From assembly GCA_030039035.1 (NCBI GenBank), contig JASHQQ010000399.1, forward strand, positions 1-37,193: a stretch of 37,193 nt of DNA, in the 5' to 3' direction. A program made the position numbers and the translations under genes. This DNA is from Acidobacteriaceae bacterium. GTDB lineage: Bacteria; Acidobacteriota; Terriglobia; Terriglobales; Acidobacteriaceae. The notes under the pieces are model-generated. The model did not search any database. It was not told the origin of the DNA and saw only the letters and a list, made by a program, of their open reading frames with translations. Shown piece after piece: positions 7,494 through 14,943 of the stretch; positions within the stretch are counted from its first letter, which is position 1, and each line of letters begins with the position of its first letter.

Positions 7494-8087
7494 TCAATTG
7501 GCGCCAATGGCCGCAATCCACCCGGCGGCATTGGTTACGCTGGCCAGCCGGGGAAAGACCTTTTCGACAAGGCACGAATGAACCTCGGCGTCCTGGTCGA
7601 GGCAGGCATCCTTGACCACGATGACGCGGTAGTCGGCATCGATGGCGTGCAGCAGCGTGGCCAGAACCACGCCGCTGGTGGCGATGCCGACGAGCACGAG
7701 CGTGTCGATTTCGCCGGCGCGAAGGATCATCTCGAGATCGGTTCCGGCAAAGGCGCTGATGCGGTGCTTGGTGACGACGACTTCGTCGCCTTGCGGCGCT
7801 ACGTCGGGGTGAATCGCGCCGGAGGGACCCTGAAAGATCTGCTGCCATTGCGGCGAACTCCTGATGGCGGCGAAGAGGGCATTGCGCGCGCTGATCTCGG
7901 GCAAGCCGGGGCGAAATCCGACCTGGACGTGAAGGACCCGGATGCCGCGAGCGCGGGCGGCGGCAAGAACGCTTGCGACGCGAGGCACGAACTCGTCCTG
8001 ACCCTTGGCGTAGATTGACACAATAGCGGCCTGGAGGTCCATGCTGAGGACCGCGGTGCGGGCAGGATCGGGAATCAGGTTGGCCAT
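7494..8087 (-). CDS. Isochorismatase-family (cysteine hydrolase-like) protein lacking the catalytic Cys
   Basis: The 197-residue protein has the isochorismatase/nicotinamidase alpha/beta fold: catalytic-type Asp in VLSMDLQ (D17), Lys in VTKHRISAF (K107), and the 'GIATSGVVLATLLHAIDADY' segment (134-153) followed by CLDQDAEVHSCLVEKVFPR. In active hydrolases the seventh residue of GxATxxC is the Cys nucleophile; here it is Val (V140). This GIATSGVV form recurs in a known subgroup, so it is probably not a sequencing error, but the classical thioester chemistry would not be possible with it. Substrate unknown, cytoplasmic. It is transcribed away from RNA copy 2. Confidence 0.85.
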   Translation of the reverse strand: MANLIPDPARTAVLSMDLQAAIVSIYAKGQDEFVPRVASVLAAARARGIRVLHVQVGFRPGLPEISARNALFAAIRSSPQWQQIFQGPSGAIHPDVAPQGDEVVVTKHRISAFAGTDLEMILRAGEIDTLVLVGIATSGVVLATLLHAIDADYRVIVVKDACLDQDAEVHSCLVEKVFPRLASVTNAAGWIAAIGAN

Positions 8088-8206
8088 GGTTTCTTACCTT
8101 ACCCTAAGTGAGGCCTAAGTTGGGAACCTGGAGGGCCAGGTAGATAAGTCGGGAATCAATTTGCACCAGGACAGGTGATATCCACAGAATTCTTCGTTTT
8201 TTGCAC

Positions 8207-8236
8207 TTGCATTCACAGGCGTGAAATCCCTATTGT
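8207..8236 (+). promoter_or_regulatory. Promoter of intergenic RNA copy 2
   Basis: TTGCAT (8207-8212) and TATTGT (8231-8236) are spaced by 18 bp, matching copy 1. The upstream box TCCACAGAATT (8181-8191) and the run CAATTTGCACCA (8157-8168) also match the copy 1 upstream region. Confidence 0.6.
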
Positions 8237-8241
8237 CTCTT

Positions 8242-8564
8242 TAGCTGGTGAGCCCGTAAGAGATCGGAGATTCATCGCAGGCCAGAGCCGGTGATGCGAG
8301 ATTCGATTGAAGCCGGAAATTCGCCGCTGACCCGGAAAGAAGGTGCGGATTCGGGGGAACTCGAGGAATGCGTCGCCGGTGAAAGCCGGAGGAGCAGGAG
8401 ACGGGGGAAGCCGAAGAGGCATCGCCGGACTGGGCCGGAAGGCGCAGTCTCTGATTGACATTGGAGATTCATCGCTGGTATAGCCGGCGCGTGAAGTCTC
8501 CGATCCGACTGCGAGTTTACCCACGAAGGCGCCAGAGGCCGAAAGGTCTCTGGCGTTTTCGTTT
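8242..8564 (+). ncRNA. Candidate structured non-coding RNA, copy 2 (~323 nt)
   Basis: Homologue of 4852-5179 with the same promoter and terminator. Long-range pairings: GGTGA (8247-8251) with TTACC (8517-8521), the counterpart of GGCAA/TTGCC in copy 1, hence compensating changes; and GATCGGAGA (8262-8270) with TCTCCGATC (8497-8505), extended by TTCA/TGAA across a bulge. Local hairpins include CATCGC-GGC-CAGA-GCC-GTGATG near 8274-8296 and GCTGG-TATAG-CCGGC near 8474-8488. Several related modules with GCCGG stems lie between (for example near 8372-8392 and 8419-8440). GGAGATTCATCGC occurs at both ends of the interior. The terminator ends 70 bp before the TTG start of the VOC gene, so a separate RNA is more likely than a leader. 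Family not recognised. Confidence 0.7.
8530..8564 (+). terminator. Intrinsic terminator of RNA copy 2
   Basis: The same CGCCAGAGGCC-GAAA-GGTCTCTGGCG stem-loop as copy 1, followed by TTTTCGTTT. Confidence 0.9.
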
Positions 8565-8633
8565 CTGCATGAATATAAAATCCCGAAGGGAGCAGCGCGC
8601 CCGCGCATCGCATCGCCCCTGAGGAGGCGCCGG

Positions 8634-9059
8634 TTGCAAAACGGAGTTCCGGATGTCATTCCCATGCTGAGTTACGAGGACGGCATTCGCGCTCTCGAAT
8701 GGCTCGCCCACGCGTTCGGCTTTGTGGAAACGGCGCGCGTGGTGGGACCGGACGGGAGACTCGCCCACGGAGCGATGAAGGCGGGCAATGGCCTGATCAT
8801 GCTGGCGACTCCCACGGCCGATTACCAGAGCCCCAGGCGCCACCGCGAATCCTGCGAGGCCGCGTGGAAATGGTCGACGGTTCCGTGGGTGATCGACGGG
8901 GTCCTCGTTTATGTGCCGGACCTCGACGCGCATTTCGACCGCGCCAGGGGGGCGGGTGCCACCATTCTGACCGGAATCGAGGACGGCCCGCCGGGACGAC
9001 GCTACCGGGCCGAAGACTTCGAAGGACACCGCTGGTTCTTTTTCGAAAAAGAAAAGTGA
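8634..9059 (+). CDS. VOC (glyoxalase/bleomycin-resistance) family protein
   Basis: The 141-residue protein has the two beta-alpha-beta-beta-beta halves of VOC proteins: VIPMLSYEDGIRALEWLAHAFGF (8-30 region) with HGAMKAGNGLIML, then WVIDGVLVYVPDLDAHFDRARGAGA with the usual closing RYRAEDFEGHRWFF. The 'PxLsYeDgirAleWL..aFGF' opening is typical of the YycE/PhnB-like environmental group. The start is TTG at 8634, supported by GAGGAGG at 8621-8627 with a 6-nt spacing; no ATG is available upstream of the conserved fold. The substrate or reaction is not predictable. It lies downstream of RNA copy 2, separated by its terminator, and converges on the hydrolase gene at 9079. Confidence 0.85.
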   Translation: MQNGVPDVIPMLSYEDGIRALEWLAHAFGFVETARVVGPDGRLAHGAMKAGNGLIMLATPTADYQSPRRHRESCEAAWKWSTVPWVIDGVLVYVPDLDAHFDRARGAGATILTGIEDGPPGRRYRAEDFEGHRWFFFEKEK

Positions 9060-9078
9060 CGGGCGCCCGCCGGCGCAG

Positions 9079-10050
9079 CTACATTCCCGGCGACAGATAG
9101 CCCTGGGATGCAAGCCACGCATGCAGCAGATCGGGCCATGTATCGACAGGCAGGCCCTGCCTTCTGATTCCAAAACCGTGGCCGCCTTTGGCAAAGAGGT
9201 GCAACTCGGCCGCGGCGCCGGCAGCGCGCCATTCGGTGCAGATGCGCACGGCGTTCTCCGCCGGCGAAAGATTCGGATCGTCTTCCGCGGCGAGCAGAAA
9301 GAGCGGAATCTTTTCCGGGGGAGATGTGAGCGGATCGGGCGCCATCGGATACAGCGCGGCGACAAAGTTGGGCGCGGATTCGGCGTCGTGATGCAGCGCG
9401 ACATGCAAGGCCAGATACGCGCCGGCGGAAAATCCGATCATGCCGATGCGATCCGGGCGAAGGCCCCACTCTGCGGCATGAGAGCGAATCACGCGAATCG
9501 CCTGCTGGCCGTCGGCGAGGATGAGCGGAGTCATGGATTCAAGATCCGGCTCGAGCTCCCGGGGCCCGCGCAGGCGCTCAAGCAGCAACGCCATGAAGGC
9601 CGCGCTGGTCCGGGTGAGGCGATATCTGAGGACGAATGCGGTAATACCCTGCGCGTTCAGGTCGCGGGCGACATCGGCGCCTTCGCGGTCCAGGGTGAGC
9701 ATGCGGAATCCGCCGCCGGGGCAGACGACCATCGCCGTTCCGTTGACGTTGCCCGCGGGCGGAAAGTAAGCCGTGATGGTGGGGTCGACGACATTGCGGG
9801 CGTAGCGTTCGCCGTCGATCCCGATTTCGACTTCCCGCTGCGACCAGGATTCGGAGCCGGGCGCTTTCCCCGGCCAGAGGCGGATCACCTGCGGCGTGAT
9901 CGATGCGGACGAAACCGCGGCCGGAACGACGGCGACCGCAACTCCGAGGGGCGTTTCCCTCAGCCTGATCCACAGCGCGACAAACGCGACCGCCACGAGC
10001 AGAACGATCGCGGCCGCAATCCACGGAAGGTATCGGCCGCAGCACGCCAT
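9079..10050 (-). CDS. Membrane-anchored alpha/beta hydrolase (BD-FAE / acetyl-esterase-like)
   Basis: The 323-residue product has an N-terminal hydrophobic segment (about residues 8-28) and then an alpha/beta hydrolase domain. Residues seen: oxyanion-hole loop CPGGGFRMLTLDREG (110-124), nucleophile in GFSAGAYLA (S208), acid in LLAAEDDPN (D257 or D258) and His in GGHGFG (H291). The opening IRLWPGKAPGS (56-66) and the closing WPDLLHAWLASQG are typical of secreted xylan-deacetylase-like and BD-FAE esterases. The likely role is ester hydrolysis of plant or microbial carbohydrates in the periplasm; the substrate is inferred only from family. It is transcribed in the same direction as the efflux pump gene 64 bp upstream. 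Confidence 0.87.
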   Translation of the reverse strand: MACCGRYLPWIAAAIVLLVAVAFVALWIRLRETPLGVAVAVVPAAVSSASITPQVIRLWPGKAPGSESWSQREVEIGIDGERYARNVVDPTITAYFPPAGNVNGTAMVVCPGGGFRMLTLDREGADVARDLNAQGITAFVLRYRLTRTSAAFMALLLERLRGPRELEPDLESMTPLILADGQQAIRVIRSHAAEWGLRPDRIGMIGFSAGAYLALHVALHHDAESAPNFVAALYPMAPDPLTSPPEKIPLFLLAAEDDPNLSPAENAVRICTEWRAAGAAAELHLFAKGGHGFGIRRQGLPVDTWPDLLHAWLASQGYLSPGM

Positions 10051-10114
10051 TCTGCGATTTCTCCGGAAGCTGCATTGTACGGCTATGCGGCGCGCCTTCC
10101 CTCATCGATCCCGC

Positions 10115-11767
10115 TCAGTGCATGGCCGCGCCGCCGCCGGCGCCCTGGCCGGGCCGGTTCTTGCTGAGCAGGAATGCCGACAGGATAAGCACAACCGACA
10201 TCCACGACAGCTCCATATAGACGTCCTGGTATCCCTGCATCTGCGCCTGCTGGTTGAGCTGGTTGTAGATCGAGGCCAGCGCCAGCCCCGTTCCGTTCGC
10301 TCCGCCAAAGCTGTTGCCGAGAAAACCGGAAAGCGTGCTCAGGTGCTGCTGGTATCCGGGCGACAGCGGCGTCATGCTGCTTTGCAGGTGCTGCTGATGC
10401 CACAAGGAACGGCTGGTGACCTGCGCATTGGTGAGCGCAATAAGAATGCTTCCCCCGATGTTGCGCGCAAAGTTGATCAGTCCTGCGACCTGGTTGCTCT
10501 CTTCGCGCGGCATGCCGATGTAGGCGGCGTTGGTGATGGAAATGAAACAGAACGGAATGGGAATCATCTGCACCACGCGCAGAAACGACGCCTGGCCGAA
10601 GCTCATGGTGAGACTGGAGATGTCGGCAGCGAACCGGAAGGTGAAGACAAAGAGGGCGAAGCCGATGGCGGTGAGCGTGCGCGCCGACATCTTGCTGGTC
10701 GCGTAGCCGGCCAGGGGCATCACGACCACCAGGGCGATGCCGCCCGCGGTGAGCGCCAGACCGGCCGTGGTGGCCGTATATCCCAGCAGTTGCTGCAAAA
10801 AGAGCGGTTGCAGCACGGTGTTGGCGTTCAGCACGCCGCCCACCAGCATCATGAGAAAACAGCAGACGGCAAAGTTTCTGAAGCGGAAGAGCTTGAGATT
10901 GATAAGCGGGCGTTTGTGGTTCCACTCCCAGATCACAAGGCCGATCATGCCGACCACGAAGAGCACGGCAAAGAAGCGGATGAAGTCCGAGGCGAACCAG
11001 TCGTTCTCCTCGCCCTTGTCGAGCATGATCTGCATGCCGCCCATGGCGATGGTGAGAAAGCTCAGGCCCACATAGTCCATCTGGCGAATGCGCGAGGGAT
11101 CGGGCTTGATCCACGGCGGGTCCTCGACAAGGCGCGTCACGAGGAAGAAAGCGAGAAACCCGACGGGAATGTTGATGAAAAAGATCCAGCGCCAGGTGTA
11201 GTTGTCGGTGATCCATCCGCCCAGCGTGGGCCCGATCGACGGCGCCAGCACGGCGACGAGACCGTAGAGCGCGAACGCCTGGCCGCGCTTGTGCGGCTCG
11301 AACGAGTCGGCCATGATGGCCTGCGCCATGGGCTGCAGGCCGCCGCCGCCCGCGCCCTGCAGCACGCGGCAGACGAGCAGAATGGGCAGCGTTGGCGCCG
11401 CGCCGCACAGAAAGCTGGCGATCGTAAAGATGGTGATGCAGAAGACGAAGAAGTTGCGCCGGCCCATCAGGTTCGATGCCCAGCCGCCCAGCGGAAGCAC
11501 GATGGCATTCGAGACCAGGTAGCTGGTAAGCACCCACGTGCCCTGGTCGGTGCTGGCGCCCAGACTGCCGGCGATGTGCGGCAGCGCCACGTTGGCGATC
11601 GAAGTGTCGAGCACTTCCATGAACGCGGCCAGCGCCACGGTCATGGCGATCAGCCACGGGTTCGCGCGCGGCCGCCACTGCGCGTGGATCGCACTCGGAT
11701 TTTCCACCGCGCGCTGCGCCGTTGCGGCGGTGGGCCGATCCGGCAGTGCTGGCTGGGCTTCGGGCAA
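10115..11767 (-). CDS. DHA2-family multidrug efflux MFS transporter (EmrB/QacA type)
   Basis: The 550-residue protein has 14 predicted membrane helices. It has the DHA2 motif LDTSIANVALPHIAG (53-67), loop motif GGWASNLMGRRNFF (94-107), RVLQGAGGGGLQP (134-146), motif C GLVAVLAPSIGPTLGGW (169-185) and the helix RWIFFINIPVG. It should export drugs or toxic compounds with proton antiport. A TTG start at 11767 is taken because AGGAGAG lies 5 nt upstream on the minus strand. EmrB-type pumps often work with an EmrA membrane-fusion partner; none is present in this window. The C-terminus is Gly-rich (GQGAGGGAAMH). Confidence 0.9.
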   Translation of the reverse strand: MPEAQPALPDRPTAATAQRAVENPSAIHAQWRPRANPWLIAMTVALAAFMEVLDTSIANVALPHIAGSLGASTDQGTWVLTSYLVSNAIVLPLGGWASNLMGRRNFFVFCITIFTIASFLCGAAPTLPILLVCRVLQGAGGGGLQPMAQAIMADSFEPHKRGQAFALYGLVAVLAPSIGPTLGGWITDNYTWRWIFFINIPVGFLAFFLVTRLVEDPPWIKPDPSRIRQMDYVGLSFLTIAMGGMQIMLDKGEENDWFASDFIRFFAVLFVVGMIGLVIWEWNHKRPLINLKLFRFRNFAVCCFLMMLVGGVLNANTVLQPLFLQQLLGYTATTAGLALTAGGIALVVVMPLAGYATSKMSARTLTAIGFALFVFTFRFAADISSLTMSFGQASFLRVVQMIPIPFCFISITNAAYIGMPREESNQVAGLINFARNIGGSILIALTNAQVTSRSLWHQQHLQSSMTPLSPGYQQHLSTLSGFLGNSFGGANGTGLALASIYNQLNQQAQMQGYQDVYMELSWMSVVLILSAFLLSKNRPGQGAGGGAAMH

Positions 11768-11930
11768 AGGGGCTCTCCTGCAAGTTTTCCTTCATCCACC
11801 TGACATGATGGAGTGAGAGTGTAATCCGTTGGCGGTTGTGTAGACCTCGCGAAAGACGGATCGCCGCTTAAGGGTGCGCAGCCTGCTCTCTGAATAGATT
11901 CGGATTGGGCTGTGCGGGGTTCACCGATTG

Positions 11931-13220
11931 CTACACGGCGGATGCTTCAAGCGCCATCGCCCGCGCATACGTGTACGGCCCGTCGGGAATCAGCGCAACC
12001 CGCCCGTCCGCGGGCAGCCCTTCGAGCGCCGCCGCGACGGCTTCGTTCAATTCGCCGAACCATTGCGGTCCGAGGCTTCCGAGCTGCGAAGGCGAAACGC
12101 CCGGAGTGTAGAAAAGCAAACGGTGCTTCAGGCCGGCGAGCGCGAGTTTTTCCACCTGCCACTGGTCGATCTCGACCGGCGTGCCCTGGATCGAATCGAG
12201 AAACTCCCGATAGCCGCGAAACTCGGTGAGCATTCTTGCATACGCAGGCGAGCCGACGCCCTCGGCGCATTCGGCGACGAGCAGGATGGCGCCGCCGGGT
12301 TTGACGATGTGCTCGGCGGCAGTGATGCCCTTCGTCGCCTGGTAGAACGTGAGGTCGAGCGGGTAGCCGGCCGAGCTGGTGATGGCGACATCGACGGGCT
12401 CGGGCAGTCGCGCCAGCGACGACGACTCGAGAAACCCGACGCCGGCGGCGTGTGCTTTCACCGGGTGTCCGGCGAAGACGCCGGAGATCTCGCGCTCCTG
12501 GGTGAGCGTTACGTCGAGGACGAAGTCGTGGCGCGCCATCGCCGCGATCTCGAGAAACTCGTGGTGCAGCGGATTTTCGTCGATCGAGCCCTCGGTCGCC
12601 AGCGGCTCGCGATTGAAGCGCGGCGAATGAATCGTCTTGATCGTCTCCTGCCCCGCAAGGCCGGGGACGATGAGCTTGCGTCCGCCGGAGAAGCCCAGCA
12701 TCAGGTGCTGCTCGATGAAGCCGAGCGTGATGTGCAGGTCGGCATCGAGGAACCGCTTGTCAATGTATACCGGCGTGCCGCGCCGCGTCGCGCCCAGGGA
12801 ACGATGCTCATCCGCGTTCTTCGCGTCGTGGTTGAGAACGCGATATTTTGCGGCAATCTCCGGCCCCACAATCGTCCGGATCTCCTCGTCCGTCGCCCCG
12901 CGATGCAGCCCGGTGGCAATGAGGATCGTGACGCCCTCGACGGGAATGCCGGCGCGATGCAGCCGCTCCAGCAGCGGAGGCAGCGTGACGCGGTTCGGGG
13001 CGGGGCGCGTGATGTCGCAGACCGGGATGGCCGCGGTACGCTTGCCGGCCGCGAGCTCTTCAAGCGGCGCGCAGCCGATCGGCCGCTCGAGCGCCGCATC
13101 GAGCGCGGATGGCGCATCAGCCAGCGGCGCGGCCGAGCGGCAATGGACAATCTCCGCGCGAACCGGGTCCGGGATGGGAACATCGATGCCGTCTTTGCCG
13201 AATGCGAAGCGAACGTTCAT
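11931..13220 (-). CDS. larA: LarA-like nickel-pincer lactate racemase family protein
   Basis: The 429-residue protein has the LarA/DUF2088 architecture. Motifs: CDITRPAPN (68-76), ATGLHRGATDEE (102-113), HDAKNADEH (131-139), IEQHLMLGFSGGRKLIVPGL (169-188) and IKTIHSPRF (194-202). Residues H106, H172, K182 and H198 match the spacing of H108, H174, K184 and H200 of Lactobacillus LarA, which hold the nickel-pincer nucleotide cofactor and its nickel. The reaction would be racemisation or epimerisation of lactate or another 2-hydroxy acid in the cytoplasm. Larger LarA families use other 2-hydroxyacids, so the substrate is uncertain. The cofactor genes larB, larC and larE are not in the window. Confidence 0.9.
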   Translation of the reverse strand: MNVRFAFGKDGIDVPIPDPVRAEIVHCRSAAPLADAPSALDAALERPIGCAPLEELAAGKRTAAIPVCDITRPAPNRVTLPPLLERLHRAGIPVEGVTILIATGLHRGATDEEIRTIVGPEIAAKYRVLNHDAKNADEHRSLGATRRGTPVYIDKRFLDADLHITLGFIEQHLMLGFSGGRKLIVPGLAGQETIKTIHSPRFNREPLATEGSIDENPLHHEFLEIAAMARHDFVLDVTLTQEREISGVFAGHPVKAHAAGVGFLESSSLARLPEPVDVAITSSAGYPLDLTFYQATKGITAAEHIVKPGGAILLVAECAEGVGSPAYARMLTEFRGYREFLDSIQGTPVEIDQWQVEKLALAGLKHRLLFYTPGVSPSQLGSLGPQWFGELNEAVAAALEGLPADGRVALIPDGPYTYARAMALEASAV

Positions 13221-13372
13221 GGCGCGGGTAGAGAAGCTCCCTCACCCAAGTGTAGCGCGCGGTCGGTCCGAAACACTCGATTCGGCGGCCGGCCCCGGGG
13301 CAATCGCATGAAGGAGATTCATTGCTTCGGGAGGTTACAACTGTCCGCGCCGTAGGCGCAAAGTCGGTTAGC

Positions 13373-13392
13373 CCAGCGTTTCAACGCTGGGA
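13373..13392. repeat. Interspersed hairpin (REP-like)
   Basis: CCCAGCG-TTTCAA-CGCTGGG is a perfect 7-bp inverted repeat next to a second one, GCCCCGCAGGGGC (about 13419-13431). Such hairpin pairs without genes resemble interspersed repeats of Acidobacteriota intergenic DNA. No function is assigned. Confidence 0.5.
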
Positions 13393-13465
13393 GCCAGGAG
13401 CAAGCAATGCCCCGGAGCCCCGCAGGGGCGGAGCTGGAAACCACAATCGCCCGGCGAAATTCCAT

Positions 13466-13645
13466 TCATGCGACGGCCCTGATGGTCGTCTGTTTTGAAT
13501 CGGATTCTTTGGGAACAAGTACAAGAACTGGCAGAACGAATATTGCCGTAGTCAGGATCGCGAGCCACCAGGGGTGGAGGACAATTGGAAAGACAATTAC
13601 GAATACAGCGAGCACCATCCACCGCCATGTAGGTACTTCCGTCAT
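13466..13645 (-). CDS. Small two-helix membrane protein (59 aa)
   Basis: A 59-codon minus-strand frame reads MTEVPTWRWMVLAVFVIVFP, then a second hydrophobic run LAILTTAIFVLPVLVLVPKE and a polar tail ending TTIRAVA. Two hydrophobic segments (about 9-23 and 27-45) joined by a short LHPWW turn make chance unlikely in GC-rich non-coding DNA, and the local base composition is lower in GC than its neighbours. The ribosome binding site is weak (GGGAT about 9 nt upstream of the ATG). Family not recognised; likely an inner-membrane protein. It stands alone in the ~970-bp gap between larA and the DedA gene. Confidence 0.55.
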   Translation of the reverse strand: MTEVPTWRWMVLAVFVIVFPIVLHPWWLAILTTAIFVLPVLVLVPKESDSKQTTIRAVA

Positions 13646-13832
13646 CGGCCGATCCCGGGAAGGAGATTCCTCGCGTCGTCTTTACGGGACTCCGTCCTCA
13701 ACTGCGAAATCCCGGATCCCCGCGCTGAAGCACGGGGCTAACAAACACTGCGCCTGCGTGGACATTATTTTATGCAGGAATCGACAAGAGTCGGGGTTCT
13801 TTTTGGCCGAACGGCGTACGGGCAAAAGATTG

Positions 13833-14099
13833 TGCGCGAGAACTCGGTTGGGCAAGTCCTCGGTGTGCGAATTGGAGGGAGCAGCAGCCTTCAGGCTGCT
13901 GGTTTCGGCGCAAAACATCGACGTGGCTTTATAGCAAAACCAGAGATGCTGTGTACCGAAGCCAAGGCAATCAAGTCGCCGCGACCCCTGGGAGCGGCGA
14001 CACTGCAACACAGAAAACAGGCCATACCTTCTCTGGTTTTGCCGTAGCCATGGGTCCTTTGAAACCGGCTTTCTGGCCTTGGGCCCGGGTTCTCACGCA
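13833..14099 (+). mobile_element. Short terminal-inverted-repeat element, copy A (interrupted)
   Basis: Bounded by TGCGCGAGAAC (13833-13843) and GTTCTCACGCA (14089-14099), inverted repeats with one mismatch. The interior is ~95% identical by eye to 19400-19551, including hairpin CAGCAGCC-TTCA-GGCTGCTG. It is 115 bp longer than copy B because of an insertion at 13932-14046. There is no transposase; it looks like a non-autonomous MITE-like element. Confidence 0.65.
13932..14044. mobile_element. Nested 113-bp inverted-repeat insertion inside copy A
   Basis: Absent from the homologous site in copy B, where CTTTA runs straight into GCCATGGG. The ends are inverted repeats GCAAAACCAGAGA (13934-13946) and TCTCTGGTTTTGC (14030-14042), a perfect 13 bp. 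TA flanks both sides (13930-13931 and 14045-14046), as in Tc1/mariner-IS630 type insertions. It carries an internal 8-bp hairpin GTCGCCGC/GCGGCGAC (13975-14001) and no reading frame. Family not identified. Confidence 0.6.
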
Positions 14100-14193
14100 G
14101 ACACAAAAGCCCCTGCCCCTCACGCAGACTTGCTGCCGTCAATTCGATGGATGCCGCTAAATCGATCCGCCGACGTCATTTCTCTGGGCTCAA

Positions 14194-14880
14194 TCAGTCC
14201 GCGGCCGATTCGCGGGTCTCGTTGTCCGCCGCGGATGGCTTCGTCTGGCGCCGGGACCTCACGATGGAGACGATGATGCCCGCCGTCATCAGGACGAGAA
14301 ACGCCACCAGCAGGGGAGTCGACCACTGATCGAGCGTGTGCGACCACATATGAATCACATGTCGCCCATAGGTCGCGCCCAGCCACGCGACCAGCGAATA
14401 GCGGATGGCGCGCGCCGCCCCGAACGAGACCAAAAACCTTTTCTGCGGAACTCCGAGTGCCCCGGCCGCAAAGACAAATGGCGAAAGCGGCACTGGCGGG
14501 GGCAGAAGCGCAGGCAGAAACACGGCCAGAAACGGGTTGCCCCTGGCCCAGCGATTCAGGGGATCGAGCCTCCGCGCCGGCACGCGACGCTGGAGAGCCT
14601 CCTCACCGCCTTTGCGGCCGATGCGCCAACCCAGAAACCCGCCCAGCAGTCCTCCGGCAATGGCGCAGGCAGCCAGTTCCCACGGATTGTCTCCGTGCGA
14701 TGCGAGCCACAGGAGCAACAGGTCGGTGCAACCAGGCAACGGAAGTGGGACCGGCGAGGAATCGACGACCGCAACCCCGAAAAGTCCCGGCAGGCCCAGG
14801 CCAATCAGCCAATGCAGCGTGTGCGCACGCTTTGCGGCGAGGCTGGCGGATTTTGCCGTTTCGAGGGCCCAAAAGCTCAC
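14194..14880 (-). CDS. DedA/SNARE-associated (VTT-domain) membrane protein
   Basis: The 228-residue product (start uncertain) has the DedA/VTT pattern. An N-terminal hydrophobic helix (GLGLPGLFGVAVVDSSPVPLPLPG) precedes LLLLWLASHGDNP, the conserved glycine-rich GGLLGGFLGWRIGRKGG, then a hydrophobic LAVFLPALLPPPVPLSPFVF with FAAGALGVPQKRFLVSFGAARAIRYSLVAWLG, and a final C-terminal helix. DedA proteins act in membrane homeostasis, with undecaprenyl-phosphate recycling shown for some members. GTG 14880 is chosen as the latest start giving family length; no good ribosome binding site was found, so the true start may differ. It is divergent from the MFS gene starting 63 bp away. Confidence 0.75.
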   Translation of the reverse strand: MSFWALETAKSASLAAKRAHTLHWLIGLGLPGLFGVAVVDSSPVPLPLPGCTDLLLLWLASHGDNPWELAACAIAGGLLGGFLGWRIGRKGGEEALQRRVPARRLDPLNRWARGNPFLAVFLPALLPPPVPLSPFVFAAGALGVPQKRFLVSFGAARAIRYSLVAWLGATYGRHVIHMWSHTLDQWSTPLLVAFLVLMTAGIIVSIVRSRRQTKPSAADNETRESAAD

Positions 14881-14943
14881 CCATGCTTGGACGCGAAAAT
14901 ACGGCAGCGCGACGGTCCGCGGCGTATAACCTATGCAAAGGAC

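Noticed and set aside
8242-8633. RNA copy 2 as a riboswitch leader of the VOC gene at 8634
   Set aside because: The homologous copy 1 has no downstream gene on its strand, and the terminator is a strong stand-alone hairpin with no visible antiterminator. A separate RNA is simpler, though leader function is not excluded for copy 2.
9896-11803. A 635-codon plus-strand open frame across the efflux pump
   Set aside because: It lies antisense to a clear 14-helix DHA2 transporter and reads as low-complexity Arg/Glu/His protein without motifs.
11928-13355. A 475-codon plus-strand open frame across larA
   Set aside because: It is antisense to a gene with full LarA catalytic residues and has no recognisable features of its own.
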